This document shows, one piece after another, positions 1-8,033 of a DNA stretch of 40,851 nucleotides. Position 1 is the first letter of the stretch, and each line of letters begins with the position of its first letter. A program made the translations under genes and the position numbers. The notes under the pieces were generated by a model. That model made no database searches. It worked only from the letters and a program-made list of their open reading frames with translations, and was not told the origin of the DNA. Origin of the DNA: a virus; IMG/VR virus record IMGVR_UViG_3300027704_004384, positions 1 through 40,851 of that record. One strand, written 5' to 3'.

Positions 1-1
1 C

Positions 2-73
2 CAAAGTAATTTTAGTGATACTGCGATTAAAAAACAATATGATGAATTATTTAAGCAGTGTGTTAAAAAATGA
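2..73 (+). CDS. C-terminal end of an upstream gene (partial)
   Basis: An open frame enters from the left edge and encodes about 23 residues ending in a lysine-rich tail (Q-C-V-K-K) before TGA at 71-73. Its stop overlaps the next start as ATGA (70-73), the translational-coupling arrangement used across this window. Too little is present to assign a family. The case for a real gene is the overlap with the downstream start, the same strand and the absence of a competing frame. Confidence 0.6.
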   Translation, partial: QSNFSDTAIKKQYDELFKQCVKK

Positions 74-387
74 GTTTTGAGTTAATACTTATTTTTTTGT
101 GTTGTCTGCTGTTTGTTTTATCACTGCTACTTTCCTGGAAACTCTATCAATTTTCTATTGTAATAATGGATATTGAAGATGCTATAGAAGAGTCACTTGA
201 CATTTTAAATGAAAAATATAGCAAAATGAACGAAATTATTCAAAAACCTGTATTTTTTGATTCGATTGAAGTTCGGCAAGTTATTAGCGAAATAAAAGAC
301 TGTCACAATGCAATACTGATTATAGCTAATAAACTAACAAAGAAAATAGGGGCAACTAGTGACGAGACTAAAAAAGAAGACAATTAA
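70..387 (+). CDS. small membrane-anchored protein, function unknown
   Basis: A 105-residue protein. Residues 4-24 are a strongly hydrophobic Leu/Phe-rich stretch that reads as one N-terminal transmembrane segment or uncleaved signal anchor. The remainder is a charged, probably helical region (about 35-100) ending in a Lys/Glu/Asp-rich tail. The start ATG sits inside the stop of the preceding gene, and the 3' end overlaps the sigma-factor gene by 29 nt. No family was recognised. The topology would fit a small inner-membrane phage protein such as a spanin-like or inhibitor protein, but no motif shows this. Confidence 0.65.
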   Translation: MSFELILIFLCCLLFVLSLLLSWKLYQFSIVIMDIEDAIEESLDILNEKYSKMNEIIQKPVFFDSIEVRQVISEIKDCHNAILIIANKLTKKIGATSDETKKEDN

Positions 388-1120
388 GACAAGTAAGCGA
401 ACCAAGTCAAAGGTAAAAAAATTATATTTTGGAAAAGAAGCGCACGAAGCAATTGTAGAGTATCAGTCGACAGAATGCAGAGAAAAACGACATCAAATTT
501 ATGAAAAAAAGATAATGAATTCTTTTCACAAACTTGTTGAGAATTTAATATTTATACACAGCTTTGCCAGAGATCAAGTTACATTCCAAACTTTAAAATT
601 TGACTGCGTTACTTTTCTATATGAAACTTTAGAAAAATTTGATCCTTCTAGAGGTTCAAAAGCTTTTTCATATTTTAATGTATGTGCTAAAAACTTTTTA
701 ATAATACAGTCAAATAAGAGAAATAAAAATGCCCGACGCAGTGTTAGTTTTGAAAATTATGCTAATCTTAACTCTGCAGATAAGAGAAGTATTGATCTTT
801 ATAGCTATGTCCCCTCTCCAGAGGCCCAATTAATCCAGGCAGAGGATAGAATGCGGATGTTTGAAGTTTTAAAAATTATTAAAGGTCGAGTTAAGAATGA
901 AAATGAAAGACTCTGCGTTCAAGCTGTCTATAAATTATTTGAAAATATTAACGAATTAGAACTGTTAAACAAACGCGCCATTTTCGTTTATTTGAGGGAA
1001 ATATCAGGCTTGAACCCCAAACAGCTCTCAGTAGCAATGTCAAGTGTAAGAAAACACTTCAGAGAAATAGTTAAAAACAATGATGAATATAAGTCAATGT
1101 TTAAAATGGGTTTTGGGTGA
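359..1120 (+). CDS. RNA polymerase sigma factor, T4 gp55-like (late transcription)
   Basis: A 253-residue protein with a very basic N-terminus (Lys/Arg-rich, 1-25). A sigma-70 region-2-like block lies at about 80-120: it reads FDPSRGSKAFSYFNV followed by AKNFL, the pattern of region 2 in phage late sigma factors of the gp55 type. Such factors bind core polymerase and recognise a late -10 element only. The C-terminal half (150-250) is helical and lacks an obvious region 4, as in gp55. GTG is chosen as start because TAGGGG at 347-352 is a good ribosome-binding site 6 nt upstream; the gene overlaps the previous one by 29 nt. It lies directly before the tail genes, which fits late expression control. 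In T4, gp55 is likewise encoded near gp46/gp47; here a gp47-like gene is at the far end of the window. Confidence 0.8.
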   Translation: MTRLKKKTIKTSKRTKSKVKKLYFGKEAHEAIVEYQSTECREKRHQIYEKKIMNSFHKLVENLIFIHSFARDQVTFQTLKFDCVTFLYETLEKFDPSRGSKAFSYFNVCAKNFLIIQSNKRNKNARRSVSFENYANLNSADKRSIDLYSYVPSPEAQLIQAEDRMRMFEVLKIIKGRVKNENERLCVQAVYKLFENINELELLNKRAIFVYLREISGLNPKQLSVAMSSVRKHFREIVKNNDEYKSMFKMGFG

Positions 1121-1123
1121 AAA

Positions 1124-1453
1124 ATGGAAAAAAATAAAAAAATTAAAGAATTTTCTGACCTTTTAGATAATCTGGCTGATACAGAAGATAAAAAAAAGTT
1201 ACTTTGGAAAGAATCGTACCAGAATGCAATAGAAGATAGAGAAAGCGCATCAATTTTATTAAGTGATTTATTAGTTACTATACCTGGAAATCCTACTAGT
1301 CATTCTACACACGGGTCTTTGGCAACAAAATATTTAGAAAGAATGTCAAAAAGTAATGATCAAATAATAAAATTGGCAGAATTGATTGCAAAAGAACAAG
1401 AAAAACAAGACGCAGTCTCCCCTGATGATATATTTAAAAGCATAGGGGACTAA
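1124..1453 (+). CDS. small helical protein of unknown function
   Basis: A 109-residue, highly charged and probably all-helical protein. It begins 3 nt after the sigma-factor stop and ends 1 nt before the next start, so the three genes look co-transcribed. A central segment around residues 55-75 (NPTSHSTHGSLATKY) followed by a heptad-like ERMSKSNDQIIKLAELI stretch suggests a short coiled coil or oligomerisation helix. No enzyme motif is visible. Its size and helical content would also suit a small terminase-type or assembly adaptor, but that is only a guess. Confidence 0.6.
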   Translation: MEKNKKIKEFSDLLDNLADTEDKKKLLWKESYQNAIEDRESASILLSDLLVTIPGNPTSHSTHGSLATKYLERMSKSNDQIIKLAELIAKEQEKQDAVSPDDIFKSIGD

Positions 1454-1454
1454 A

Positions 1455-3017
1455 ATGGCAAAAGGCAAAGATTATCGATTTTTAAAATCTACCTTAGGGC
1501 AGATAGCAGGTGATGGTCTTTTGCAAGGTGACGATGACTTACTGGAAAGAGGCGTAAAATATAATTTCTTAACAGGTATTGTTAATGATGTTATATCAAA
1601 TCCATACACGTATCTTAGAAAACAAATAGATGAAGAAAATAATCAAAAGATAACTGTAGGTGATATACTTTCTGGAAGGAAAAAAACAAAAAACATCAAT
1701 ATCGGTATCAAAAACAAAGAATTGGTCGACACTGCACCCATCAATTCAATTATTGCACAAATAATCGATCCAGGTAGTAGTTCAAAAGATGGTGCATTAC
1801 CTGTTTTATGTTATCCTTTTTTTCCTCCTCATATATCTTTGCCACTAAAACCTGGCGAATACGTTTGGTTAATAGAATGTGATGTAAAAGGTTCAAAAAT
1901 GTATTATTGGATGTGCCGACAAGTAGGAACAATACACGTCGACGATTTAAACTTTACAAATATGGAGCGTTTAATAGCGTCAGGTATGGCATTTGATAGA
2001 TATGTTAAATCTGAAAAAACAAAAAAACCTTCCGACGAATTATTAGAAAAGGCGTCAACTTTAAATAAGGAAGAAAACAAATTATCAAATTCAAATTTAA
2101 ATTTTGACAAACTGTTCTCTAATTCAAACGCCTTTAGAAGCGAATTCACCGGTGAGCCGGTCCCTAGAATGGTCAAGGATTGTGCTGATTTATTACTCCA
2201 GGGGTCTAATAATTCAGGTATTCATCTAACAACAGAAAAATTTTCTAATTTAGATACTATAAATATAGATACAACTAAGTTAACGGGAAAGTTAAAAACA
2301 GAAGACGTGCTGCCGACAAGAAAACCAGATATGTCTGCAATTGACATATTTGTTAAACGTAAAAAAAATGATTTAGATAAGATCGTAGGCGTAATTGACG
2401 ACGCAGAAAAATACGATAAAATCAATACAATTAAAAATAATTGTGATAATGATGTATATACTTTTCTAGAAAATGACAAGTTGGCAGATTTAAGATACAA
2501 AGATGATACTGTTTATGACAAAGAGTTAATAGACGACGCATCAGATGCAATTGATATTGGCGCAAGAATGTATCTGTCGCACAAATGTGATGTAGATAAT
2601 TCTTTTCTAGTTAATTTTGATGACTTGGCTGATAATGCAAAGCTAGGACCTTCAATTGTAACATACGCTCAACACAATAGAGTCATAGGTGACCAAGACG
2701 TCAGACTAGTCTCACGAGCCGGCCAGTCTTTTATTAATCTAGACGAAAAAGGTAACATAGTATTAAAAGCAGCACAAGGTGGTGCATATATTTCACTAAA
2801 GACAGACGGTTCAATTGTAATTGTGCCTGGTGAAAAGGGATTGTTGTACTTAGGTGGGGAATTTGGTGAAGCTATAAATGTACCACTCGGTAACGTCGGC
2901 GCTGGACCTACATTACCGGGTACAGTATTAGGCATTCCAATTGTTTCCACAATGGGTGGTGTAGTAGGACAAGAAGGCCCTACTGGTAATTTTGCCTCAA
3001 AAGTAATGTTCAAATAG
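1455..3017 (+). CDS. baseplate spike/hub protein, gp5/gpV-like OB-fold
   Basis: A 520-residue protein. Residues about 95-170 read as the OB-fold seen in gp5/gpV-type baseplate proteins, with a PFFPPHISLPLKPGEYVWL core followed by a strand pair containing YYWMCR. A long, low-complexity acidic linker follows (190-370). The last 110 residues are short alternating beta segments rich in Gly (for example SFINLDEKGNIVL, then AYISLKTDGSIVIV), as expected for a trimeric beta-prism or beta-helix needle, and the tail is Gly/Pro rich. No lysozyme domain is visible, so this would be a spike without the T4 gp5 muramidase. It precedes gp25- and gp6-like genes, consistent with a role at the tip of the tail tube. 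The exact equivalence to gp5 is inferred. Confidence 0.65.
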   Translation: MAKGKDYRFLKSTLGQIAGDGLLQGDDDLLERGVKYNFLTGIVNDVISNPYTYLRKQIDEENNQKITVGDILSGRKKTKNINIGIKNKELVDTAPINSIIAQIIDPGSSSKDGALPVLCYPFFPPHISLPLKPGEYVWLIECDVKGSKMYYWMCRQVGTIHVDDLNFTNMERLIASGMAFDRYVKSEKTKKPSDELLEKASTLNKEENKLSNSNLNFDKLFSNSNAFRSEFTGEPVPRMVKDCADLLLQGSNNSGIHLTTEKFSNLDTINIDTTKLTGKLKTEDVLPTRKPDMSAIDIFVKRKKNDLDKIVGVIDDAEKYDKINTIKNNCDNDVYTFLENDKLADLRYKDDTVYDKELIDDASDAIDIGARMYLSHKCDVDNSFLVNFDDLADNAKLGPSIVTYAQHNRVIGDQDVRLVSRAGQSFINLDEKGNIVLKAAQGGAYISLKTDGSIVIVPGEKGLLYLGGEFGEAINVPLGNVGAGPTLPGTVLGIPIVSTMGGVVGQEGPTGNFASKVMFK

Positions 3018-3023
3018 GATAAT

Positions 3024-4139
3024 ATGGGTGCTTTAAAAAATATAGGTATAGATTTAGAATCAGAATCATTCACCAATTCATTTATAGATATGATATCAGA
3101 AATGATCGAATCGGGTGTACAACCAGCAATTGAGTTTATTGATTTAAGTTTTGGTTTTGATGTAGAATTACCAAAAGGAGAAAAAGCAGCCCAACAAGCA
3201 AAGCTATTCAAACAAGAAGCGCTTAAGCCTGATTCAGAGTTTAAAAATAATTATATACCAGCTTTAAAGACAATTTTTGATATACTCGATTCGATACCCG
3301 CAGTTAACATACTTAAAGTATTTCAGATCACAGATCCAACAGCAGCACTCTTACCAATATCAAACATTATCACAGAATTATTAGCTAGTCTACGTATTCC
3401 TAATCCAAACGAAATACTGTTGACGAAACTTCCTTTAATTATTGAAAAACAGAAAGACCTTTTAAAACAAATTAAGAAAATTGCATCTGGTACTGAAGAA
3501 GAAATAACTAAGGCTGTTATCAAGTTGTCAGAAACATTGCAAGAAATTATTAATATTCCAGAGTTAACTATCTCCGATTTGCAAGCAAAAATCTTTGAGG
3601 TTGTTGATAAGATTCGTAGTTTATTTAATTTAGAATTACCTGAGTTGTCTATCCCTAACATAAGTGACTTTATTGAACTGTTTGGGTTAAAATTACCAAA
3701 TTTACCTGATTTACCTGAATTACCCAACATGGAAGATATTATTGCTATGTTCTTTGATTTTGAGTTAGAGATACCACCGATTGGTGCCATGTTTGTTGAA
3801 CTCTTAAAAGTGAAATTGGCTATGCTATTGGAATTAGCAGCAGGAATCCCCGGTTGGTTACAACCCGCAGTTGATAAAATTATGTCTCTTTTCCCAGCAA
3901 ATTTTGACATACAACAAATATTAAAAGCAATCGCTGAAGCGATTTTTGGTTATTTTTTTGAAAAAATTAATATGACAAAAATTAAAAATTTAATTGAAAA
4001 GGCACCTACACTCGTAGCAGTTTTGCACGGCACAATACTGGTTCTAGTCGGCTCACTTGTTACTTTGGTTGTAGGGATTTTGTTTGGGGAAGGTTTTATT
4101 ATGAAAACTTCAGCAATAGGTTTAGGAATTATCAGTTAG
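3024..4139 (+). CDS. hydrophobic tail-hub-associated protein with C-terminal membrane segment
   Basis: A 371-residue protein not matched to a named family. It is unusually rich in Leu, Ile and Pro. A Pro-Leu repeat (LPNLPDLPELPN) lies at about 224-235 between amphipathic helices. Residues about 329-355 form a continuous hydrophobic stretch that would span a membrane, followed by a short hydrophobic tail to the end. It sits between the spike-like gene and the gp25-like wedge gene, 6 nt and 28 nt away, so it is probably a virion component of the tail tip. A membrane-inserting or pilot role at infection is plausible from the composition but not shown. It could also be a chaperone for hub assembly. 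Confidence 0.6.
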   Translation: MGALKNIGIDLESESFTNSFIDMISEMIESGVQPAIEFIDLSFGFDVELPKGEKAAQQAKLFKQEALKPDSEFKNNYIPALKTIFDILDSIPAVNILKVFQITDPTAALLPISNIITELLASLRIPNPNEILLTKLPLIIEKQKDLLKQIKKIASGTEEEITKAVIKLSETLQEIINIPELTISDLQAKIFEVVDKIRSLFNLELPELSIPNISDFIELFGLKLPNLPDLPELPNMEDIIAMFFDFELEIPPIGAMFVELLKVKLAMLLELAAGIPGWLQPAVDKIMSLFPANFDIQQILKAIAEAIFGYFFEKINMTKIKNLIEKAPTLVAVLHGTILVLVGSLVTLVVGILFGEGFIMKTSAIGLGIIS

Positions 4140-4167
4140 GGGATAATTATAAGGAGCGGAGTTAATA

Positions 4168-4659
4168 ATGGGACATTCACAATTTAAATTTAAAAGCAGT
4201 GGTGTAAGAACAACTGATCACCAGTTTACTAAAAAGCCAACAACAATTGATCGTCCGATTGGGATTAAAACACCTCTTGAGCCTGGTGATGATATGTTTA
4301 AGATGCACACTAGTCCTATAAGACAACTGACAGATAATTTTAGAAATTTAATCATGACCAATCACGGAGAACGTCTAGGGATATTTAATTACGGTGCAAA
4401 TTTAAACAGTGTTGTTTTTGAATATAGTAATTCACCAAACTTAGAAGAAGCAATTGGTAACGTAATTATAGATGTAACTAAAAAATATATTCCTGCAATA
4501 ACAATAACAGATATATCACATGTTCTTGTTGATGAAGTAGAAAAAAACGAACTTAATAAATTAGGCTTAGCAAAGTTAAGAATAAGAATAGAATATAGAA
4601 TACCTAAGTTTAAAAGTCCGCAATTGGCTTTGGAAGTCGATTTAAATCTCGGAGGTTAA
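4168..4659 (+). CDS. baseplate wedge protein, gp25/gpW family
   Basis: A 163-residue protein whose residues about 45-160 follow the gp25/gpW family. There is a helix before TNHGERLGIFNYGANL (the usual GER/EPR-type turn of the family), then a conserved helix-strand region (EEAIGNVIIDVTKKYIPAITI), and a closing pair of strands (LRIRIEYRIP). gp25 binds gp6 and gp53 and nucleates sheath assembly in T4-type baseplates. It is the first protein of a canonical wedge pair: the gp6-like gene starts 3 nt after its stop. GGAG at 4158-4161 is 6 nt before the ATG. The N-terminal 40 residues (basic, Thr-rich) are longer than in compact gp25 proteins. Confidence 0.85.
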   Translation: MGHSQFKFKSSGVRTTDHQFTKKPTTIDRPIGIKTPLEPGDDMFKMHTSPIRQLTDNFRNLIMTNHGERLGIFNYGANLNSVVFEYSNSPNLEEAIGNVIIDVTKKYIPAITITDISHVLVDEVEKNELNKLGLAKLRIRIEYRIPKFKSPQLALEVDLNLGG

Positions 4660-4662
4660 TAC

Positions 4663-6507
4663 ATGGCGAGAAATATTAAAAAAGAAGTTCAAAAACATAA
4701 AGAACGAAGTTATACTAACAAAGACTTTAAATCTTTAAGGAACGAGTTGCGAAGATATGCACTTACACACTTTAGTGATAATGTAATTGATTTTTCTGAT
4801 GCAAGTATGGGTGGTTTAATTTTAGACCTAGCATCATACGTTGGTGATGTAATGACATTCTACATGGATCACCAGTTTAACGAAAACTCCATTGAAAATG
4901 CTGTTGAACGTAGTAATGTTGAAAGATTAATTAGGGAATCCGGATTAGAAATACCTGGAGCAGCACCTGCTTATGCTAATGTCAAGCTTTCAATTGTAGT
5001 ACCTTCACAAGTTGTTAATAGCGAATATGTACCTCAAAATTTAGCATTACCGATAATTAAGAGAAATTCCATTTTCAGTACATCAGGTGGTATAGACTTT
5101 GTATTGTTAGAAGATGTTGACTTTACATTGAGAGATGATGATAATAATTTGTTAGCAACAACAAGTGTTGGATCTTTAAGCGGTGGAAACCCACAAAACT
5201 TTGTATTATCAGCAGTAGGTGTAGCATCAAGTTCAAAAATAGAAACAGAAACATTTGCAATTGAAGACAAGCTAATACCCTTCCGGACTATTACACTGGC
5301 ACAAGGAAACGTAACAGAAGTAATATCAACCATGGACACCCTAGGTGATACATATTATGAAGTTGACACCTTATCACAAGATACAGTATTTAAAGTTTAC
5401 AAGAATACGTCTTATGACAGTACCGACGTTCCTTTTAGAATGGAGTTACAACATGCACCAAAAAGATTTGTAAAAATTAGAAGTGCAAATACAGGAAAGA
5501 CAACGCTAAGATTTGGCTCGGGTGATGATGATGCCTTTGATGAAGACATTATACCTGATCCTAGTGAGCATGCAATTAGACTTTTCGGGGATCGAACTTC
5601 AATAACAACAGTTGCCATCGATCCTAACAGCTTTTTAACAACACAGACGCTTGGTATATCACCTAAAAATACAACATTGACAATCACTTATAGACACGGT
5701 GGCGGTTTATCAAATAATGTATCTGCAGGAGAAATAACATCAATAAGAGTATTGTTAACACAGTTTAACACAGCAACACCACCTTCAATTGAAGCTTCTG
5801 TGCGATCGTCTACTGATGTGGTTAATTTACGTCGTGCTAACGGCGGAGAAGACGAACCAACATTAGAAGAGTTAAGAAACATAGCAATATTTAATAGAAA
5901 CGCACAAAATAGAATTGTCACACGTGAAGATTTATTGACGCGAGTTTATTCAATGCCTTCAAATTTTGGTAGAGTATTTAGGACAGCAGTTTCCGACAAC
6001 CCTAGGAACCCACGTGGCGCGCAACTTCATATAATTTCTAGATCATCATCAGGAAATCTAATAACATCAACAGACACACTTAAACAAAATTTAGCAAAAT
6101 ATTTGAATAAATTTAGACTAGTATCTGATGCTATTGATATTTTAGACGCAATTGTTGTTAATTTAGGTATAGAGTACACGGTAACAATAGAAAAAGGATA
6201 TCAATCCGCAGTTGTGTTAGGTTCAGTTGCATCTAAATTATCAACATATTTTAGTTCAAAAAACTTTCAAATCAACAAACCTATAATCATAGGCGAAATT
6301 GAAAATATTATTTTAAATGTACCCGGTGTCATGTCTATAATCAGTTTGAATATTGTCAATAAGAAGGGTATCATAGATAGCAGCATATACAATTCATATA
6401 GTTTTGATATTAAGCAAAATCTTAGTCGAGGCATGCTTTTCCCACCAGTTGGCGGAATATTTGAAGTTAAGTTTCCAAATAAAGATATTACTGGGAGGGT
6501 TATTTAA
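4663..6507 (+). CDS. baseplate wedge protein, gp6/baseplate J-like
   Basis: A 614-residue protein with the expected layout of gp6/gpJ proteins. The N-terminal helical segment has the Y-T-N-K-D-F-K-S-L-R pattern and then ASMGGLILDLASYVGDVMTF (about 50-69), the conserved start of this family. A central beta-rich insertion follows (150-370). The C-terminal core carries NRIVTREDLLTRVYSMP (about 420-436) and the final domain in which a long helix precedes IIIGEIENIILNVPGVMSI. gp6 forms the inner ring that holds the wedges around the hub. It has GGAGG 8 nt before its start and shares TAATG with the next gene, so the two are translationally coupled. Length is close to T4 gp6 (660 aa). Confidence 0.88.
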   Translation: MARNIKKEVQKHKERSYTNKDFKSLRNELRRYALTHFSDNVIDFSDASMGGLILDLASYVGDVMTFYMDHQFNENSIENAVERSNVERLIRESGLEIPGAAPAYANVKLSIVVPSQVVNSEYVPQNLALPIIKRNSIFSTSGGIDFVLLEDVDFTLRDDDNNLLATTSVGSLSGGNPQNFVLSAVGVASSSKIETETFAIEDKLIPFRTITLAQGNVTEVISTMDTLGDTYYEVDTLSQDTVFKVYKNTSYDSTDVPFRMELQHAPKRFVKIRSANTGKTTLRFGSGDDDAFDEDIIPDPSEHAIRLFGDRTSITTVAIDPNSFLTTQTLGISPKNTTLTITYRHGGGLSNNVSAGEITSIRVLLTQFNTATPPSIEASVRSSTDVVNLRRANGGEDEPTLEELRNIAIFNRNAQNRIVTREDLLTRVYSMPSNFGRVFRTAVSDNPRNPRGAQLHIISRSSSGNLITSTDTLKQNLAKYLNKFRLVSDAIDILDAIVVNLGIEYTVTIEKGYQSAVVLGSVASKLSTYFSSKNFQINKPIIIGEIENIILNVPGVMSIISLNIVNKKGIIDSSIYNSYSFDIKQNLSRGMLFPPVGGIFEVKFPNKDITGRVI

Positions 6508-8033
6508 TGCATAGAATACTAACAGCATCAAAAGATACATATATTACCAATAAAATAATAAGAAACAAGTTTAGAGCAACAGACGCTAACCTAGGTTCAG
6601 CAGGAACTTTGGACTTGTTTAAACTCTATAATGAAAATATAATAGGGTCTGAAACCAACCCAATAGAGCTAAGCAGAATATTAATTAAGTTTCCAATAGC
6701 AGAAATATCTACAATGGATACTAACGGTGACATTGATATCAATGACAGTTCTTTTAAATGCACTTTAAATCTTCACGATGTTTACGGTGGCCAAACTACG
6801 CCTAGTAATTTTAGGGCTATTTTGTTTCCTTTAGCAAAGGACTTTGATGAAGGGCCAGGTATGGATGTAGTTAATTTTTCAGATGTTGCAGCAACAAACT
6901 TTATAACTGCCTCAGTAACAGATAGCTCAGCAGTTGCCTGGGATACAGCAGGTGCCAATGCATCAGGTTCATTAGGTGCTTCTAATTTAGATGTTTACGT
7001 CAGCGGTACTCTCCAAGGTCCATCAGGAACATCAGCAATATCACTATCGCCAACACAGTTTTTTGTAACTGGAAAAGAAGATTTAATTTTAGATGTAACA
7101 ACTATAGTTTCCGGAACAGTATCGGGACAAATACCCGATAAGGGGTTTTTGATTGCATTTTCTGGAAGCTATGAAAAAAGTGATCGATCATATTTTGTAA
7201 AAAGATTTGCTTCTAGAGACGTGCAAGTTGCAGGTTTGAGGCCTAAGCTAAATATTGCCTTTGATGATTCGACCATAGATAGACATTCCGATTTTATATT
7301 TAACGTTACATCATCGTTGTATTTAAGAAACTTCCAATATGGTAGTTTAGCAAATATTATTAGCGGCTCTGCCGGCACTGAATTAACTGGTAAGGATTGC
7401 ATGATCTTAAAACTCGAAAGTGGAAGCTTTAAGAAAAATTATAATGTATCACAAGCATTGTTAGGAAGACACAGTAGAAGAGGTATCTATAGTGCATCTT
7501 TCGCAGTTTCAAGTTTCGAATCACTTTTGTACGACCAAGCTAATCTAACCGGATCGATAACTTTTGATGCAGTCTGGTCTAATAGCACAGAAACAGTAAC
7601 ATACTTATCTTCGTCTTTAAAGATAGCGCGCGCAAAAAGATCTTTAACTAATTCACAAAATCAAAACAACTTATTAGTAACAGTACTCAATGTCAATGAC
7701 GAGTATCGCACAGGTGAAAAAGTTAACATTAGAGTTTTTGCTGAAAGCAGGGATAGAGCTATTTCGTTGGTTCGAACACCTTACGAGAAAAAAAGTCAGA
7801 TATATTCAGAAATGTTTTATCGTATACGCGATGCTGTCGACGGAAAAATAATTGTTGATTTTGATTCAGTTAATAACTCAACAAAGCTATCGACAGATCA
7901 AGATGGGATGTTTTTTACTTTCTACACAGATTCTTTACCACCCGGCAGGATTTATGGTTTTGATTTTTTAATTAAAAGGAACGGTAGAGACACGGTTATA
8001 ACAGATGCAGCATCAAAATTTAGGATTATTTAA
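6507..8033 (+). CDS. virion protein with DNRLRE-like beta-sandwich domain
   Basis: A 508-residue protein. Residues about 5-255 resemble DNRLRE-type domains: an opening SKDTYI motif, a SRILIKF strand around 56-62, then DVTTIVSG and the closing FASRDVQVAGLRPKLNIAF. A short calcium-binding-like loop (D71-T-N-G-D-I-D-I-N-D) interrupts the domain. The C-terminal half is further beta-rich and ends near residue 508 with a compact SKFRII tail. The start ATG overlaps the gp6-like stop by 1 nt and its own stop overlaps the next start by 1 nt, so it is coupled into the baseplate operon. DNRLRE domains are mostly found in secreted surface proteins; an outer baseplate or fibre-attachment role is inferred. 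Confidence 0.6.
   Translation: MHRILTASKDTYITNKIIRNKFRATDANLGSAGTLDLFKLYNENIIGSETNPIELSRILIKFPIAEISTMDTNGDIDINDSSFKCTLNLHDVYGGQTTPSNFRAILFPLAKDFDEGPGMDVVNFSDVAATNFITASVTDSSAVAWDTAGANASGSLGASNLDVYVSGTLQGPSGTSAISLSPTQFFVTGKEDLILDVTTIVSGTVSGQIPDKGFLIAFSGSYEKSDRSYFVKRFASRDVQVAGLRPKLNIAFDDSTIDRHSDFIFNVTSSLYLRNFQYGSLANIISGSAGTELTGKDCMILKLESGSFKKNYNVSQALLGRHSRRGIYSASFAVSSFESLLYDQANLTGSITFDAVWSNSTETVTYLSSSLKIARAKRSLTNSQNQNNLLVTVLNVNDEYRTGEKVNIRVFAESRDRAISLVRTPYEKKSQIYSEMFYRIRDAVDGKIIVDFDSVNNSTKLSTDQDGMFFTFYTDSLPPGRIYGFDFLIKRNGRDTVITDAASKFRII

Noticed and set aside
2257-2264. TATAAATA matches inside coding sequence (also near 20870 and 26143)
   Set aside because: They lie within genes, with no gene start downstream at a sensible distance, and are expected by chance at this base composition.
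2669-3910. Long open frames on the minus strand across the spike-like and hydrophobic genes
   Set aside because: They are antiphase shadows of the + strand genes, with no binding sites and serine/proline-rich low-complexity products.
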